A program made the translations under genes and the position numbers. The notes under the pieces are model-generated. The model ran no database searches. It was given only the letters and a program-made list of their open reading frames with translations, and was not told where the DNA came from. A DNA stretch of 43,883 nucleotides, taken from positions 1 to 43,883 of the IMG/VR virus record IMGVR_UViG_3300020215_000082. One strand, given 5' to 3'. Below are positions 37,162 to 43,883 of this stretch, in pieces. Source of the stretch: a virus. The first letter of the stretch is position 1. The number at the start of each line of letters is the position of its first letter.

Positions 37162-37602
37162 ATGGCTAAAGGTTTTGAGGTTTTGAGTCCTCAGAATACG
37201 GCGATGAAAGAATATGACGTTAAGTCCGGTTCTGCTGCTTCCATCAAAAACAAGATGTTGGTGAAGGAAGACGGTAGTAATGCAGGTTACGTCACGAAAT
37301 GCGCCAACGGTGAAACAACTAGTGCTAACATCATCGGTGTTGCATTGGCTGATTCTACTGACACTGCTTCTGCGGATGGCAAGGTATTGATTGCACGTGG
37401 TTTTCCTCTGCGCTGCCGCGCTAAGGCAACAACTGCTGCGAATCTCGCTCAGGCAACCAAAAACACGAAGGTGACTTTGGATGTCTCCAGCAATGACAAC
37501 ACGGTAGATGAAGATGATACCTCCAATGGTTTCATCAAGGTTGTCGATTACGACAACACGACCGATGGGAATGTCATCGTGGAAATTGACTGCGAGGTGT
37601 AG
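37162..37602 (+). CDS. Head decoration protein (DUF2190-like)
   Basis: A 146-residue protein (MAKGFEVLSPQNTAMKEYDV start), rich in Ala/Thr/Asp with short beta strands (IIGVALADSTDTASADGKVL, VIVEIDCEV). Size, composition and position immediately before the major capsid gene fit decoration or capsid-stabilising proteins of the DUF2190 type. I chose the ATG at 37162; an upstream in-frame start would extend into the terminator-like hairpin. No Shine-Dalgarno. Confidence 0.65.
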   Translation: MAKGFEVLSPQNTAMKEYDVKSGSAASIKNKMLVKEDGSNAGYVTKCANGETTSANIIGVALADSTDTASADGKVLIARGFPLRCRAKATTAANLAQATKNTKVTLDVSSNDNTVDEDDTSNGFIKVVDYDNTTDGNVIVEIDCEV

Positions 37603-37647
37603 TTCCAGAAAAACAATGGGGAACTTACTTTTTATCTGTAAAAAATT

Positions 37648-38568
37648 ATGAGTGCTACTGTTGCTCAGGCGAATCTCAATCAAGTAGATTTGCTGGTGAA
37701 AGAAGCATTTGATGGTGGCGCAACTGCGTACGAATCCAAATTTCAACAGGTCTTCGTTGTGGAAACTCCACAGCGCAAGGATGAGAAATTCGTTGTTGCT
37801 AAAACATCTAATGCGGTCGATGAAGTAGCCGATGGTGCAGATTCTCCGGAAGGCTCGGTGGTTGAGTTGGATGCCAACACGATCACTGTGAAAGTCTACA
37901 AATCTGCAATCAAGATCGGTGATCTTCCTGAACTGTTCGATAATTACGGCTTGATCCAACGCATTGGCGCTGGCAAAGGGCGGGATTTCAAGTACAAGAT
38001 GGATGAATTGGGCGCTTCCTTCTTCAATAACTCTACTAGCTCTACTGCTCCGTACGGATGCACAATCAGCGGGTCTCGTATTCCGTTGGTAGGTGATTCT
38101 CAGACGGTCGGTGATACTGGTACAACTCAGGACAATGACACGGAAGGTGCATTGACCAAAACAACCTTCAATACTGCCTATGTAAAAATGACGGAAATGA
38201 AGGGCCACAATGGTAACATTGCTGGTTTCCAGGTGAAACGCTTCTTGGTACCTGCTGATCTTCACTTAGCTGCATGGGAAATGCTCATGAGCTCTGGTGA
38301 ACCAGAAAGTGCCAATCAGAATAAGAACTTCGTCAATTCTCTCGGTATCGAATTGATCATGTGGCCTCTGCTTTCTTCTGCAACGGCTTCTTGGCTGCTT
38401 GCTAGCAAGTCTGAAGTAGGTGCATACGGTCTGCGCTATGAGGTGAAAGAACTGCCTCAGATGCGACGTGTGTTCGATCCTGATGCAGGTATCTGGAAAT
38501 ACCTGTTCCGTATGGTTGTGCAACCTGGTGTTGTCGACTATCTCGGTGTGCAAGGAATCAACAACTAA
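37648..38568 (+). CDS. Major capsid protein
   Basis: A 306-residue protein consistent with an HK97-fold coat protein of the Mu gpT-like size class. The N-terminal arm (VAQANLNQVDLLVKEAFDGG) is followed by an E-loop-like region and an A-domain. The C-terminal strand-rich part reads RVFDPDAGIWKYLFRMVVQPGVVDYLGV. It is the most codon-optimised-looking gene of the head module and is preceded by AAAAAATTATG. A long antisense frame over it is a shadow. The paired hairpins at 38569-38636 follow. Confidence 0.85.
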   Translation: MSATVAQANLNQVDLLVKEAFDGGATAYESKFQQVFVVETPQRKDEKFVVAKTSNAVDEVADGADSPEGSVVELDANTITVKVYKSAIKIGDLPELFDNYGLIQRIGAGKGRDFKYKMDELGASFFNNSTSSTAPYGCTISGSRIPLVGDSQTVGDTGTTQDNDTEGALTKTTFNTAYVKMTEMKGHNGNIAGFQVKRFLVPADLHLAAWEMLMSSGEPESANQNKNFVNSLGIELIMWPLLSSATASWLLASKSEVGAYGLRYEVKELPQMRRVFDPDAGIWKYLFRMVVQPGVVDYLGVQGINN

Positions 38569-38636
38569 TTGTAAGTAAAAAACTGGGCAAGGTGAGTTCT
38601 GGCCGTCTCTCAGACGAAAAAGACGGCCGCTTACAA
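38569..38636 (+). other. Nested hairpins after major capsid gene
   Basis: Outer stem TTGTAAG (38569-38575) with CTTACAA (38630-38636); inner stem GGCCGTCT (38601-38608) with AGACGGCC (38621-38628). No T-run follows, so it may protect the 3' end of the capsid mRNA or be a processing site rather than an intrinsic terminator. Confidence 0.5.
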
Positions 38637-38650
38637 CATTATAAAATATT

Positions 38651-39553
38651 ATGGCTGCTAGTGATCGATTGATTTTAAAGGGCTCTACCGGTCTCGTGGT
38701 ACGAACCGCAGCTGGAAACGAATCCGTCGTTATTTCAAACGAGGGTGTTGTTGCTTTTTCCGGTCTGTCATTTACGGGAAATATAACAATCGGTGATGCT
38801 GCAACTGATACACTTACAATCACCTCTCAGGTGGCTGCAAGTGTGGCTTTCGTGAAAGAAGCCAACTACACGGTTTCTGTCGCAACGTCTACTACTGCCA
38901 ACACGGCAGGCGGTAACCTGACCGTGGTATCTGGTGCTGGTAGCGGTTCTGCTGCAGGTGGTATAGCTTCACTTACCGGTGGCGTAGGTGGTGCAACTGG
39001 TGCAGGTGGTGTCTCTAGAATCGTAGGTGGTGCAGGTGGTGCAACCTCCGGAACTGGTGGTGCTGCTCAAGTGACGGGTGGTGCTGGTACGGCCGGCAAT
39101 GCAAACGGTGGTGATGTTGTCATCACAGGTGGTGCTGCTCATGGCACTGGAGTAGCTGGATATATTATGCATCGTTCGATGTTTAGTATCTCTCAGGGTG
39201 CTCCGACGGCTAAAACAACCTCTGCAACGTTGACCGCTGCCGAAGTTTTAGCTGGAATTATTACGGTGAATCAGGGCGCCGGCGCAACCTCTGCGCTGAC
39301 ATTGCCTCTTGCCACTGCAATGGATACGGCTTTGCCTGGATTTGCTGCTGGAGATGCCTTTGACTTCTCTGTGATTAACATTTCTACGGTGGATGCGGAA
39401 GATGCAAGTGTAGCAACCAATACAGGTTGGACCCTAGTTGGTTCTATGGACGTGCCTGCGAATAATTCGTCTTCGGTCACGAACAACTGTTCCGGCCGAT
39501 TCCGAGCTCGCAAGACTGGTGCAGGAGCCTGGACTCTGTATCGACTTTCATAG
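38651..39553 (+). CDS. Head fibre / glycine-rich virion protein
   Basis: A 300-residue protein. The N-terminal 50 residues are an attachment-like beta region. Residues 85-170 are a Gly-rich repetitive stalk (GGVGGATGAGG, GGAGGATSGTGG and so on, encoded by GGTGGTGCA-type repeats). The C-terminal 120 residues form a compact beta domain ending WTLYRLS. The architecture and position after the capsid gene fit a head fibre. The preceding hairpins and an AT-rich leader (TATAAAATATTATGG) may set its expression. Confidence 0.7.
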   Translation: MAASDRLILKGSTGLVVRTAAGNESVVISNEGVVAFSGLSFTGNITIGDAATDTLTITSQVAASVAFVKEANYTVSVATSTTANTAGGNLTVVSGAGSGSAAGGIASLTGGVGGATGAGGVSRIVGGAGGATSGTGGAAQVTGGAGTAGNANGGDVVITGGAAHGTGVAGYIMHRSMFSISQGAPTAKTTSATLTAAEVLAGIITVNQGAGATSALTLPLATAMDTALPGFAAGDAFDFSVINISTVDAEDASVATNTGWTLVGSMDVPANNSSSVTNNCSGRFRARKTGAGAWTLYRLS

Positions 39554-39563
39554 AGTTTTTTCT

Positions 39564-39585
39564 CTGCCCTCTTTCGGGAGGGTAG
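39564..39585 (+). other. Hairpin after head fibre gene
   Basis: CTGCCCTC pairs with GAGGGTAG (39564-39571 with 39578-39585) around TTTCGG. A purine-rich tail, not T-run, follows, so it is probably an mRNA-stability or processing hairpin. Confidence 0.45.
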
Positions 39586-39603
39586 GAATAAGAACTTTAC
39601 TAC

Positions 39604-40215
39604 ATGGAACAAAAAGTACTCGTCGGAATACCGAGTGGATCAGGACAATTGCCTTCTCAGGTGGTACTTTCTTTGCTTGGTTTAAAAAAGCCAAAAGGAA
39701 CCGTATTTGCCATTGTGTCGCGACAATTCATCGATACAGCACGCAATAGTATTGTGCAGTTGGCACTCAACAAAGGATTCACACATGTATTCTTTGTAGA
39801 TGACGATATGACCTTGCATCCTGATTCTCTAGTGAGGCTGCTCGCGCGGAAGAAGGACATTGTAGGTGGTGTATATAGAATTCGTGGGGAGACTAAGAAA
39901 TACGTCGCTTGCTTACAGCGTAAAGGGTGGATTTATCACAAGTTGGAAGGTTTCAAGAAAGAAGGATTACATGAAGTAGATGCTATTGGTACGGGCAGTT
40001 TGTTGATTACGCGTAAGGTGCTGGAGAAAGTCTGGAATAAGTATAAAGGATTTCCGTTTCAGATTTCTTACAAGAAGCATGGTGGGAAATTATACAGTCA
40101 AACCGAGGATGTGAACTTCTGTGAGAAGGCACAGGCGGTGGGTTTCAAGATTTGGGCCGATACAACGGTACGCCCGGGTCATATTCAGCATGAACCTCAA
40201 ATTCTTTACTACTAA
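39604..40215 (+). CDS. Glycosyltransferase (GT-A fold)
   Basis: A 203-residue protein. The nucleotide-sugar binding signature is present: IPSGSGQLPSQVVLSLLGL at the start, ARNSIVQLALNKGFTHVFFVDDDM with the DDD metal site near residue 68, then LLARKKDIVGGVYR and, near the end, YSQTEDVNFCEKAQAVGF. The length equals a minimal GT-A catalytic domain. Its position between two Ser/Thr/Gly-rich fibre genes suggests that it glycosylates virion proteins. The sugar is unknown. An ATG with no Shine-Dalgarno starts the gene. Confidence 0.8.
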   Translation: MEQKVLVGIPSGSGQLPSQVVLSLLGLKKPKGTVFAIVSRQFIDTARNSIVQLALNKGFTHVFFVDDDMTLHPDSLVRLLARKKDIVGGVYRIRGETKKYVACLQRKGWIYHKLEGFKKEGLHEVDAIGTGSLLITRKVLEKVWNKYKGFPFQISYKKHGGKLYSQTEDVNFCEKAQAVGFKIWADTTVRPGHIQHEPQILYY

Positions 40216-40217
40216 AC

Positions 40218-41765
40218 ATGGCAGAATTACTTAATAGAGAGCGGTCGGGAGGAGGCGTAACCGTTTCAGGTGATAATACTTGGACAGGTGCGCAGACGTT
40301 CCGTGATAACAAATTCACGATCACGGACGATAGTGATACAACAAAGGCGTTTGTATTTGAAGTATCAGGAGTTACTACAGGAACTACTCGAACACTAACT
40401 GTACCTAATGCCAACTCGACATTAGCAGTGTTGGGCTTGGCACAGACTTTTACCGCAGATCAGACAATTAACTCTAATACAAACCTTCGCATAGGTGGTA
40501 CGAGTAATAGCTTTGCAAAGATTATTTGGTCAACATCACAGACTCCGGACACGGTTTGTTTTGGGCCAGGAAGTACGGGAAATAGTTTTATATTCTGTGA
40601 ATCCGCGGATACAGGTTTTGATTTCGCGCACGCACAACAGACCAATCCAACGCTTTATGGACATTCAGCAGTACAGTCCACTACCCAATGGTGGGGCATA
40701 ACACACGATCAAACAAATGCAAGGTTTACTACCGGAACTGACGCGCCTTTTCATTTTACTGGCCCTGGCTCTACATCAGGTGTTCTTATTGGCAACTTTA
40801 CAGGGGTAGCTGACCGTGCCTTTGTCGGTGCAAATACCGGCTCTACCTACATGGTACATGGTACTGGTTCTACAGGCTTGCTTTGGATAAATAACGGCGG
40901 CAATACTTTCCTCGCCAGTTTGGGCAACGCTGGGAATTTTCGTGTGGGCGACTCTACAATCGGGACAGCACGCTTTGAGGTGGATAACCTTGCGGTTGCT
41001 CAGTCCATTGCCGTGTTTATGGATAACGGGACTCCGGTTGTTTCTATTCTGGATGGCGGTATTACAAGATTTAATAACTCTGGCAATGAAGGTATTATTG
41101 ATATAGGTAGTGCAAGTTCGTATACACGATTACAAGCGAATGGAACTTCTGGATTCTGGCAGGTTGATTCCAACTACGCGAATGTTAATTACTATTTCAA
41201 ACAAAACGCCGTAATAACGCAGCAATGGGGTGCGGCTGCTTCTGGAACGGATGCAAATGGAGTGGACACTATTCAGTCAGCTGGGCGTGGCACCGGTGCT
41301 GGTATCGGAGCAGGATATAAAATTCAAACCTCTCCTCCGATCGGTACAGGAACGACGCTGCAAACATTGGGGGATCGTGTAAACGTAATCGGAAAATATA
41401 CCACTCTCACCGAATCCTCTGCCACTGCATTTGCTTCGGTCACTGTAGCTTCTGGAACAGTGGCAGGCGGGCTTCTTGTGTATACCGTGGAAGCCAACGA
41501 TGCAACGGACTACCAAGCTCTATCCGGTTCTATTCCATATTCGATTGTGAATAAGGCAGGCACGCTAACGATAGTACTTGGCACCGATTCACAGGCTTCT
41601 TCTACGTCTACGGGAACACTCACAGGAACCATCAGCATGACGGACGCAGGATCGGGTGTTGCTCAATTCAAAATGAGCGCTGTTTCTTCGCTGACGCAAA
41701 CAACCTTACGGATTAACTGCCAGGTGTTGAAGAATTTCGGTACAGGTGCAATTGCAGCGGTTTAG
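40218..41765 (+). CDS. Tail fibre-like protein
   Basis: A 515-residue beta-rich protein. The N-terminal motif DNTWTGAQTFRDNKFTITDD and TRTLTVPNANSTLA is seen in many phage fibres and host-specificity proteins, followed by repeated glycine-turn strands. The C-terminal 130 residues (VTVASGTVAGGLLVYTVEA) are a separate beta domain of the receptor-binding kind. It starts 2 nt after the glycosyltransferase stop. It could be a substrate of that enzyme. Confidence 0.75.
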   Translation: MAELLNRERSGGGVTVSGDNTWTGAQTFRDNKFTITDDSDTTKAFVFEVSGVTTGTTRTLTVPNANSTLAVLGLAQTFTADQTINSNTNLRIGGTSNSFAKIIWSTSQTPDTVCFGPGSTGNSFIFCESADTGFDFAHAQQTNPTLYGHSAVQSTTQWWGITHDQTNARFTTGTDAPFHFTGPGSTSGVLIGNFTGVADRAFVGANTGSTYMVHGTGSTGLLWINNGGNTFLASLGNAGNFRVGDSTIGTARFEVDNLAVAQSIAVFMDNGTPVVSILDGGITRFNNSGNEGIIDIGSASSYTRLQANGTSGFWQVDSNYANVNYYFKQNAVITQQWGAAASGTDANGVDTIQSAGRGTGAGIGAGYKIQTSPPIGTGTTLQTLGDRVNVIGKYTTLTESSATAFASVTVASGTVAGGLLVYTVEANDATDYQALSGSIPYSIVNKAGTLTIVLGTDSQASSTSTGTLTGTISMTDAGSGVAQFKMSAVSSLTQTTLRINCQVLKNFGTGAIAAV

Positions 41766-41794
41766 TCTATTAATTATTTTTTTATCTTATTTTT

Positions 41795-42055
41795 ATGGCT
41801 AGCTATACGGTTTCAACGAATGCAGAACAAGAAGAAGCTCTCGATGCTGCTCTTGTGAAGCATAATGCAGATCTTCTTCTAAAAGATAAGGAGGCACTTC
41901 AGCTTACCAAGGAAGAATTCATTCAAGCTGAATTTGACGCACGCTGCGAAGATCGCTGCTCGCAACTGAAGGCATCGAAGATGAATAATGTTCTGACTGC
42001 GTACAATAACGCGGACGCCGAAAAGAAGGCAGAATTTGAAAACTTAACGAAATAA
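41795..42055 (+). CDS. Small hypothetical virion-region protein
   Basis: An 86-residue, Glu/Ala/Lys-rich helical protein (TNAEQEEALDAALVKHNADL). It is preceded by an unusually T-rich leader (ATTATTTTTTTATCTTATTTTT) rather than a Shine-Dalgarno. A small helical protein in the middle of fibre genes may be a chaperone or fibre-attachment factor. Unrecognised. Confidence 0.6.
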   Translation: MASYTVSTNAEQEEALDAALVKHNADLLLKDKEALQLTKEEFIQAEFDARCEDRCSQLKASKMNNVLTAYNNADAEKKAEFENLTK

Positions 42056-42056
42056 C

Positions 42057-42503
42057 ATGAAGTCAGCACCTCAACAAGTAACATTCTCTGGAAATTTCAC
42101 CTACACACTGACGCCCTCATACGTTAACAGTGATGTTCTAAGGTGTGATTTTGATGAAGCGATTACTGTTTACCCTTTTTATAGTGCAGGGTCGGGGGAA
42201 ACAAGTAATACGGTCAGCATTCAAGTACAGACTAATCCTCTTATCAGTGAAGAAGATACGGGAAATCTCTATTGGGCTAATGCCGGAGGGCAATATACGA
42301 ACTCTTCTGGAACATGGACGGAGGAAGATGCGACGTATACCGTTTCTCAGGGTGATGCTGGAACTTATGAACCTGGACAACCGATTGTATTGGGCAATAT
42401 GCACGCCCAGCAGATGAGAATTAAGGTAAAGGAAAATGGAGTAGCTACAAATGCCGGTTCCTTACGTTTGATTATTGTTCGTGAAGCTAATTTACGTGTC
42501 TAA
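42057..42503 (+). CDS. Fibre-associated protein, beta-rich
   Basis: A 148-residue protein of regular strands with Gly/Ser turns (VTFSGNFTYTLTPSYVNSDV ... GSLRLIIVREANLRV). The look is of a jelly-roll decoration or fibre-tip domain. It begins 1 nt after the previous stop. No enzymatic motif. Confidence 0.6.
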   Translation: MKSAPQQVTFSGNFTYTLTPSYVNSDVLRCDFDEAITVYPFYSAGSGETSNTVSIQVQTNPLISEEDTGNLYWANAGGQYTNSSGTWTEEDATYTVSQGDAGTYEPGQPIVLGNMHAQQMRIKVKENGVATNAGSLRLIIVREANLRV

Positions 42504-42513
42504 CTATTGAGTC

Positions 42514-42747
42514 ATGTTTTTATCTGCTCCTTACGATTACATTAAGGAAACCATGCGACAGGATGTTGTGGATGCTACTACAACCTATATCGGCTATGCG
42601 AAGCCGGCGTTGAGTATCGCTACATCTGCAGCTCAGTGGCACATCTGCAAAGTAACAAGTTCTGGAGGCAATGTGACTGCTATTCAATGGGCCTCGGATA
42701 GTTACGACAAAATCTGGGATAACCGTGCCTCTTTAAACTACTCCTAA
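42514..42747 (+). CDS. Small virion-region protein
   Basis: A 77-residue protein with pattern TTYIGYAKPALSIATSAAQWHIC ... DKIWDNRASLNYS. This TYIG-A-P ... WRI-K ... W-D-R-SL-YS arrangement is common in small phage proteins encoded beside fibre genes and reads as a small beta domain. Function unknown, probably structural. It precedes the next fibre gene by 1 nt. Confidence 0.6.
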   Translation: MFLSAPYDYIKETMRQDVVDATTTYIGYAKPALSIATSAAQWHICKVTSSGGNVTAIQWASDSYDKIWDNRASLNYS

Positions 42748-42748
42748 T

Positions 42749-43867
42749 ATGGCATATAAATTCAATCCGTTCACAAATAAACTGGATGATGTAGGCAGTT
42801 CTTCTGGAACGGTAACTGGGCCAGGATCGTCAACTGACAACGCAGTGGCGCGCTTCGATGGAGCAGGTGGTTCTACTCTTCAGAACAGCGGGGTAATTAT
42901 CGATGATTCTAATAATGTTACTGGAATTGCTTCAATAACGATCAACAATACTGGACTGAAGATTAAGGATACTAATGCAAGTCACAATCTCTCCATTGTT
43001 CCAGGATCTGATTTATCAGCCGATCGGACATTAACACTCACCACAGGCGACTCGGATCGAACATTAACAATTAGTGGGAATACAACGCTGAGTGGTGGTA
43101 CACATAGCGGCACGAATACGGGAGATCAGACAATTCAGCTTACGGGGGACGTTACGGGTTCAGGTACGGGGTCATTTGCAGCCACAATTGCGAATGATGC
43201 AGTAACGTACGCAAAAATACAGAATGTAAGTGCTACAGATAAGATATTAGGGCGTTCATCCTCCGGCGCAGGTGATGTGGAAGAGATTGATTGCACGGCT
43301 GCGGGGCGTGCGCTACTCGATGATGCAAACGCTGCGGCTCAGAGGACTACACTTGGGTTGAATGCAACTACACGCACAATTGTTCTCTCGGCAGCAGGTG
43401 GTTGGGGATCTACCACAAATGGAGCGGCCGCTGCGACGAAAGTGGAATACACGACTAACGATCAGGATTTACAATTGATGGATTTTGATCAAACGACTCA
43501 AGAGTATGCGCAATGGACGATAGTAATGCCCGATAGTTACGACGGAGGAACAATTACTGGAATCTTCTATTGGACAGCTGCATCTGGTACTGGAACGGTT
43601 ACATGGACACTTCAGGGGCGCTCCTATGCAGATGATGAGGCCATTGATCAAGCATGGGGTACTGCACAGAGTGTGACGGATACCTTACTTGCTACTGGTG
43701 ATGTGCATATTACCTCAGCAACTGCTGCGGTTACCTTGGCAGGCACTCCTGCTGGAGGCGAATTAGTGCAAATTAGAGTATCCCGAGACACATCAGACAC
43801 ATTGAATGCGGATGCGCGGTTGATTGCTGTGAAACTTGAATATACGACTTCAACTTTTTCTGACTAA
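42749..43867 (+). CDS. Fibre-like virion protein
   Basis: A 372-residue protein, Thr/Gly/Ser-rich. The N-terminus has MAYKFNPFTNKLDDVG followed by GPGSSTDNAVARFDGAGGSTLQNSGV, a frequent fibre signature; a shaft region with TLTTGDSDRTLTISGNTTLSGG follows. From about residue 230 a jelly-roll-like C-terminal domain leads to the end. It continues over the window end (1-126), where one residue differs (Gly to Ser). Confidence 0.8.
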   Translation: MAYKFNPFTNKLDDVGSSSGTVTGPGSSTDNAVARFDGAGGSTLQNSGVIIDDSNNVTGIASITINNTGLKIKDTNASHNLSIVPGSDLSADRTLTLTTGDSDRTLTISGNTTLSGGTHSGTNTGDQTIQLTGDVTGSGTGSFAATIANDAVTYAKIQNVSATDKILGRSSSGAGDVEEIDCTAAGRALLDDANAAAQRTTLGLNATTRTIVLSAAGGWGSTTNGAAAATKVEYTTNDQDLQLMDFDQTTQEYAQWTIVMPDSYDGGTITGIFYWTAASGTGTVTWTLQGRSYADDEAIDQAWGTAQSVTDTLLATGDVHITSATAAVTLAGTPAGGELVQIRVSRDTSDTLNADARLIAVKLEYTTSTFSD

Positions 43868-43883
43868 TGGCTAACAGATATTG
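43742..43883. repeat. Terminal direct repeat, right copy
   Basis: It matches bases 1-142 apart from a single substitution at 43757 (G) against 16 (A). See the left copy for interpretation. Confidence 0.9.
43867..43883 (+). CDS. Start of fibre/metallopeptidase gene (5' part; full copy at 126-2501)
   Basis: The last 17 bases, ATGGCTAACAGATATTG, begin the same gene as the one starting at 126 and overlap the preceding TAA. Confidence 0.9.

Noticed and set aside
37138-38265. Long (375-codon) antisense frame over the decoration and capsid genes
   Set aside because: It is the shadow of strongly biased codons in highly expressed head genes; composition is unlike a folded protein and it has no regulatory context.
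38938-39150. GGTGGTGCA-type tandem repeats as a mobile or regulatory repeat
   Set aside because: The repeat unit is a multiple of three and simply encodes the Gly/Ala stalk of the head fibre.

Overview
The window is one complete, circularly closed genome of a tailed bacteriophage, most likely a podovirus. Bases 1-142 repeat bases 43742-43883 with a single A/G difference, so the unique length is about 43.74 kb and the ends join inside a fibre gene. A short-tailed phage is inferred from four things: a P22/T7-type head-tail adaptor, a nozzle-like protein, two very large internal/ejection proteins (one with a CHAP peptidoglycan hydrolase), and no tape-measure, sheath or tail-tube gene. No integrase, DNA polymerase, RNA polymerase, DnaB-type helicase, tRNA or CRISPR array was found. 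The host cannot be named. Promoters look like ordinary sigma70 sites (TTGAC-N16/17-TAnnnT), but most genes lack a Shine-Dalgarno sequence and many late genes start in a TAACCTATG or TAxTATGG context, which points to a bacterium that uses little SD-directed initiation.

Layout. (1) Late genes run rightward from about 29.2 kb through the end of the window and round to 13.3 kb: regulatory/moron genes (RHH regulator, NYN nuclease, HNH endonuclease), small genes, terminase small and large subunits, portal, scaffold, decoration protein, major capsid, fibre proteins and a glycosyltransferase, then (from base 1) a fibre fused to a predicted metallopeptidase, adaptor, nozzle, fibre, two ejection proteins and a lysis cassette (membrane proteins, amidase, holin). 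(2) Block 13.3-15.5 kb is leftward and holds a truncated RadA-like ATPase and small membrane or soluble proteins. (3) An intergenic array of nine 21-bp-spaced repeats (15629-15840) separates it from a rightward operon (15.9-18.4 kb): a membrane-anchored DNA-binding protein, a GIY-YIG-like protein, and a replication initiator whose own gene carries lambda-O-like dyad repeats. (4) Block 18.4-28.9 kb is leftward, driven by a strong promoter at 29191-29219, and carries the replication/recombination and nucleic-acid genes: PD-(D/E)XK nuclease, SSB, a second initiator with 11-bp iterons inside the gene, VRR-NUC nuclease, a C5 cytosine methyltransferase, an HNH nuclease, and many small Cys-pair or membrane proteins.

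How it works together (inference). Early leftward transcription starts next to an RHH regulator and crosses two terminator-like hairpins before the first gene, suggesting attenuation or antitermination. Replication probably recruits the host replisome through one or both initiators; RadA, SSB, the exonuclease and VRR-NUC would serve recombination. Late transcription is re-initiated by a small promoter family with a TACAGA -10. Three separate sets of DNA-level repeats look like initiator or repressor binding arrays and make a plasmid-like replication state conceivable.

The most unusual items are: a 177-codon second-frame ORF nested in the methyltransferase gene; a fibre protein whose C-terminus is a signal-peptide-like segment plus a thermolysin-type zinc peptidase; a strongly structured 108-nt intergenic element at 24420-24527; a 25-bp element lying 6-8 nt before four leftward start codons; and the initiator genes with internal iterons. 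Several genes shorter than 60 codons, found by reading both strands, are annotated as well.
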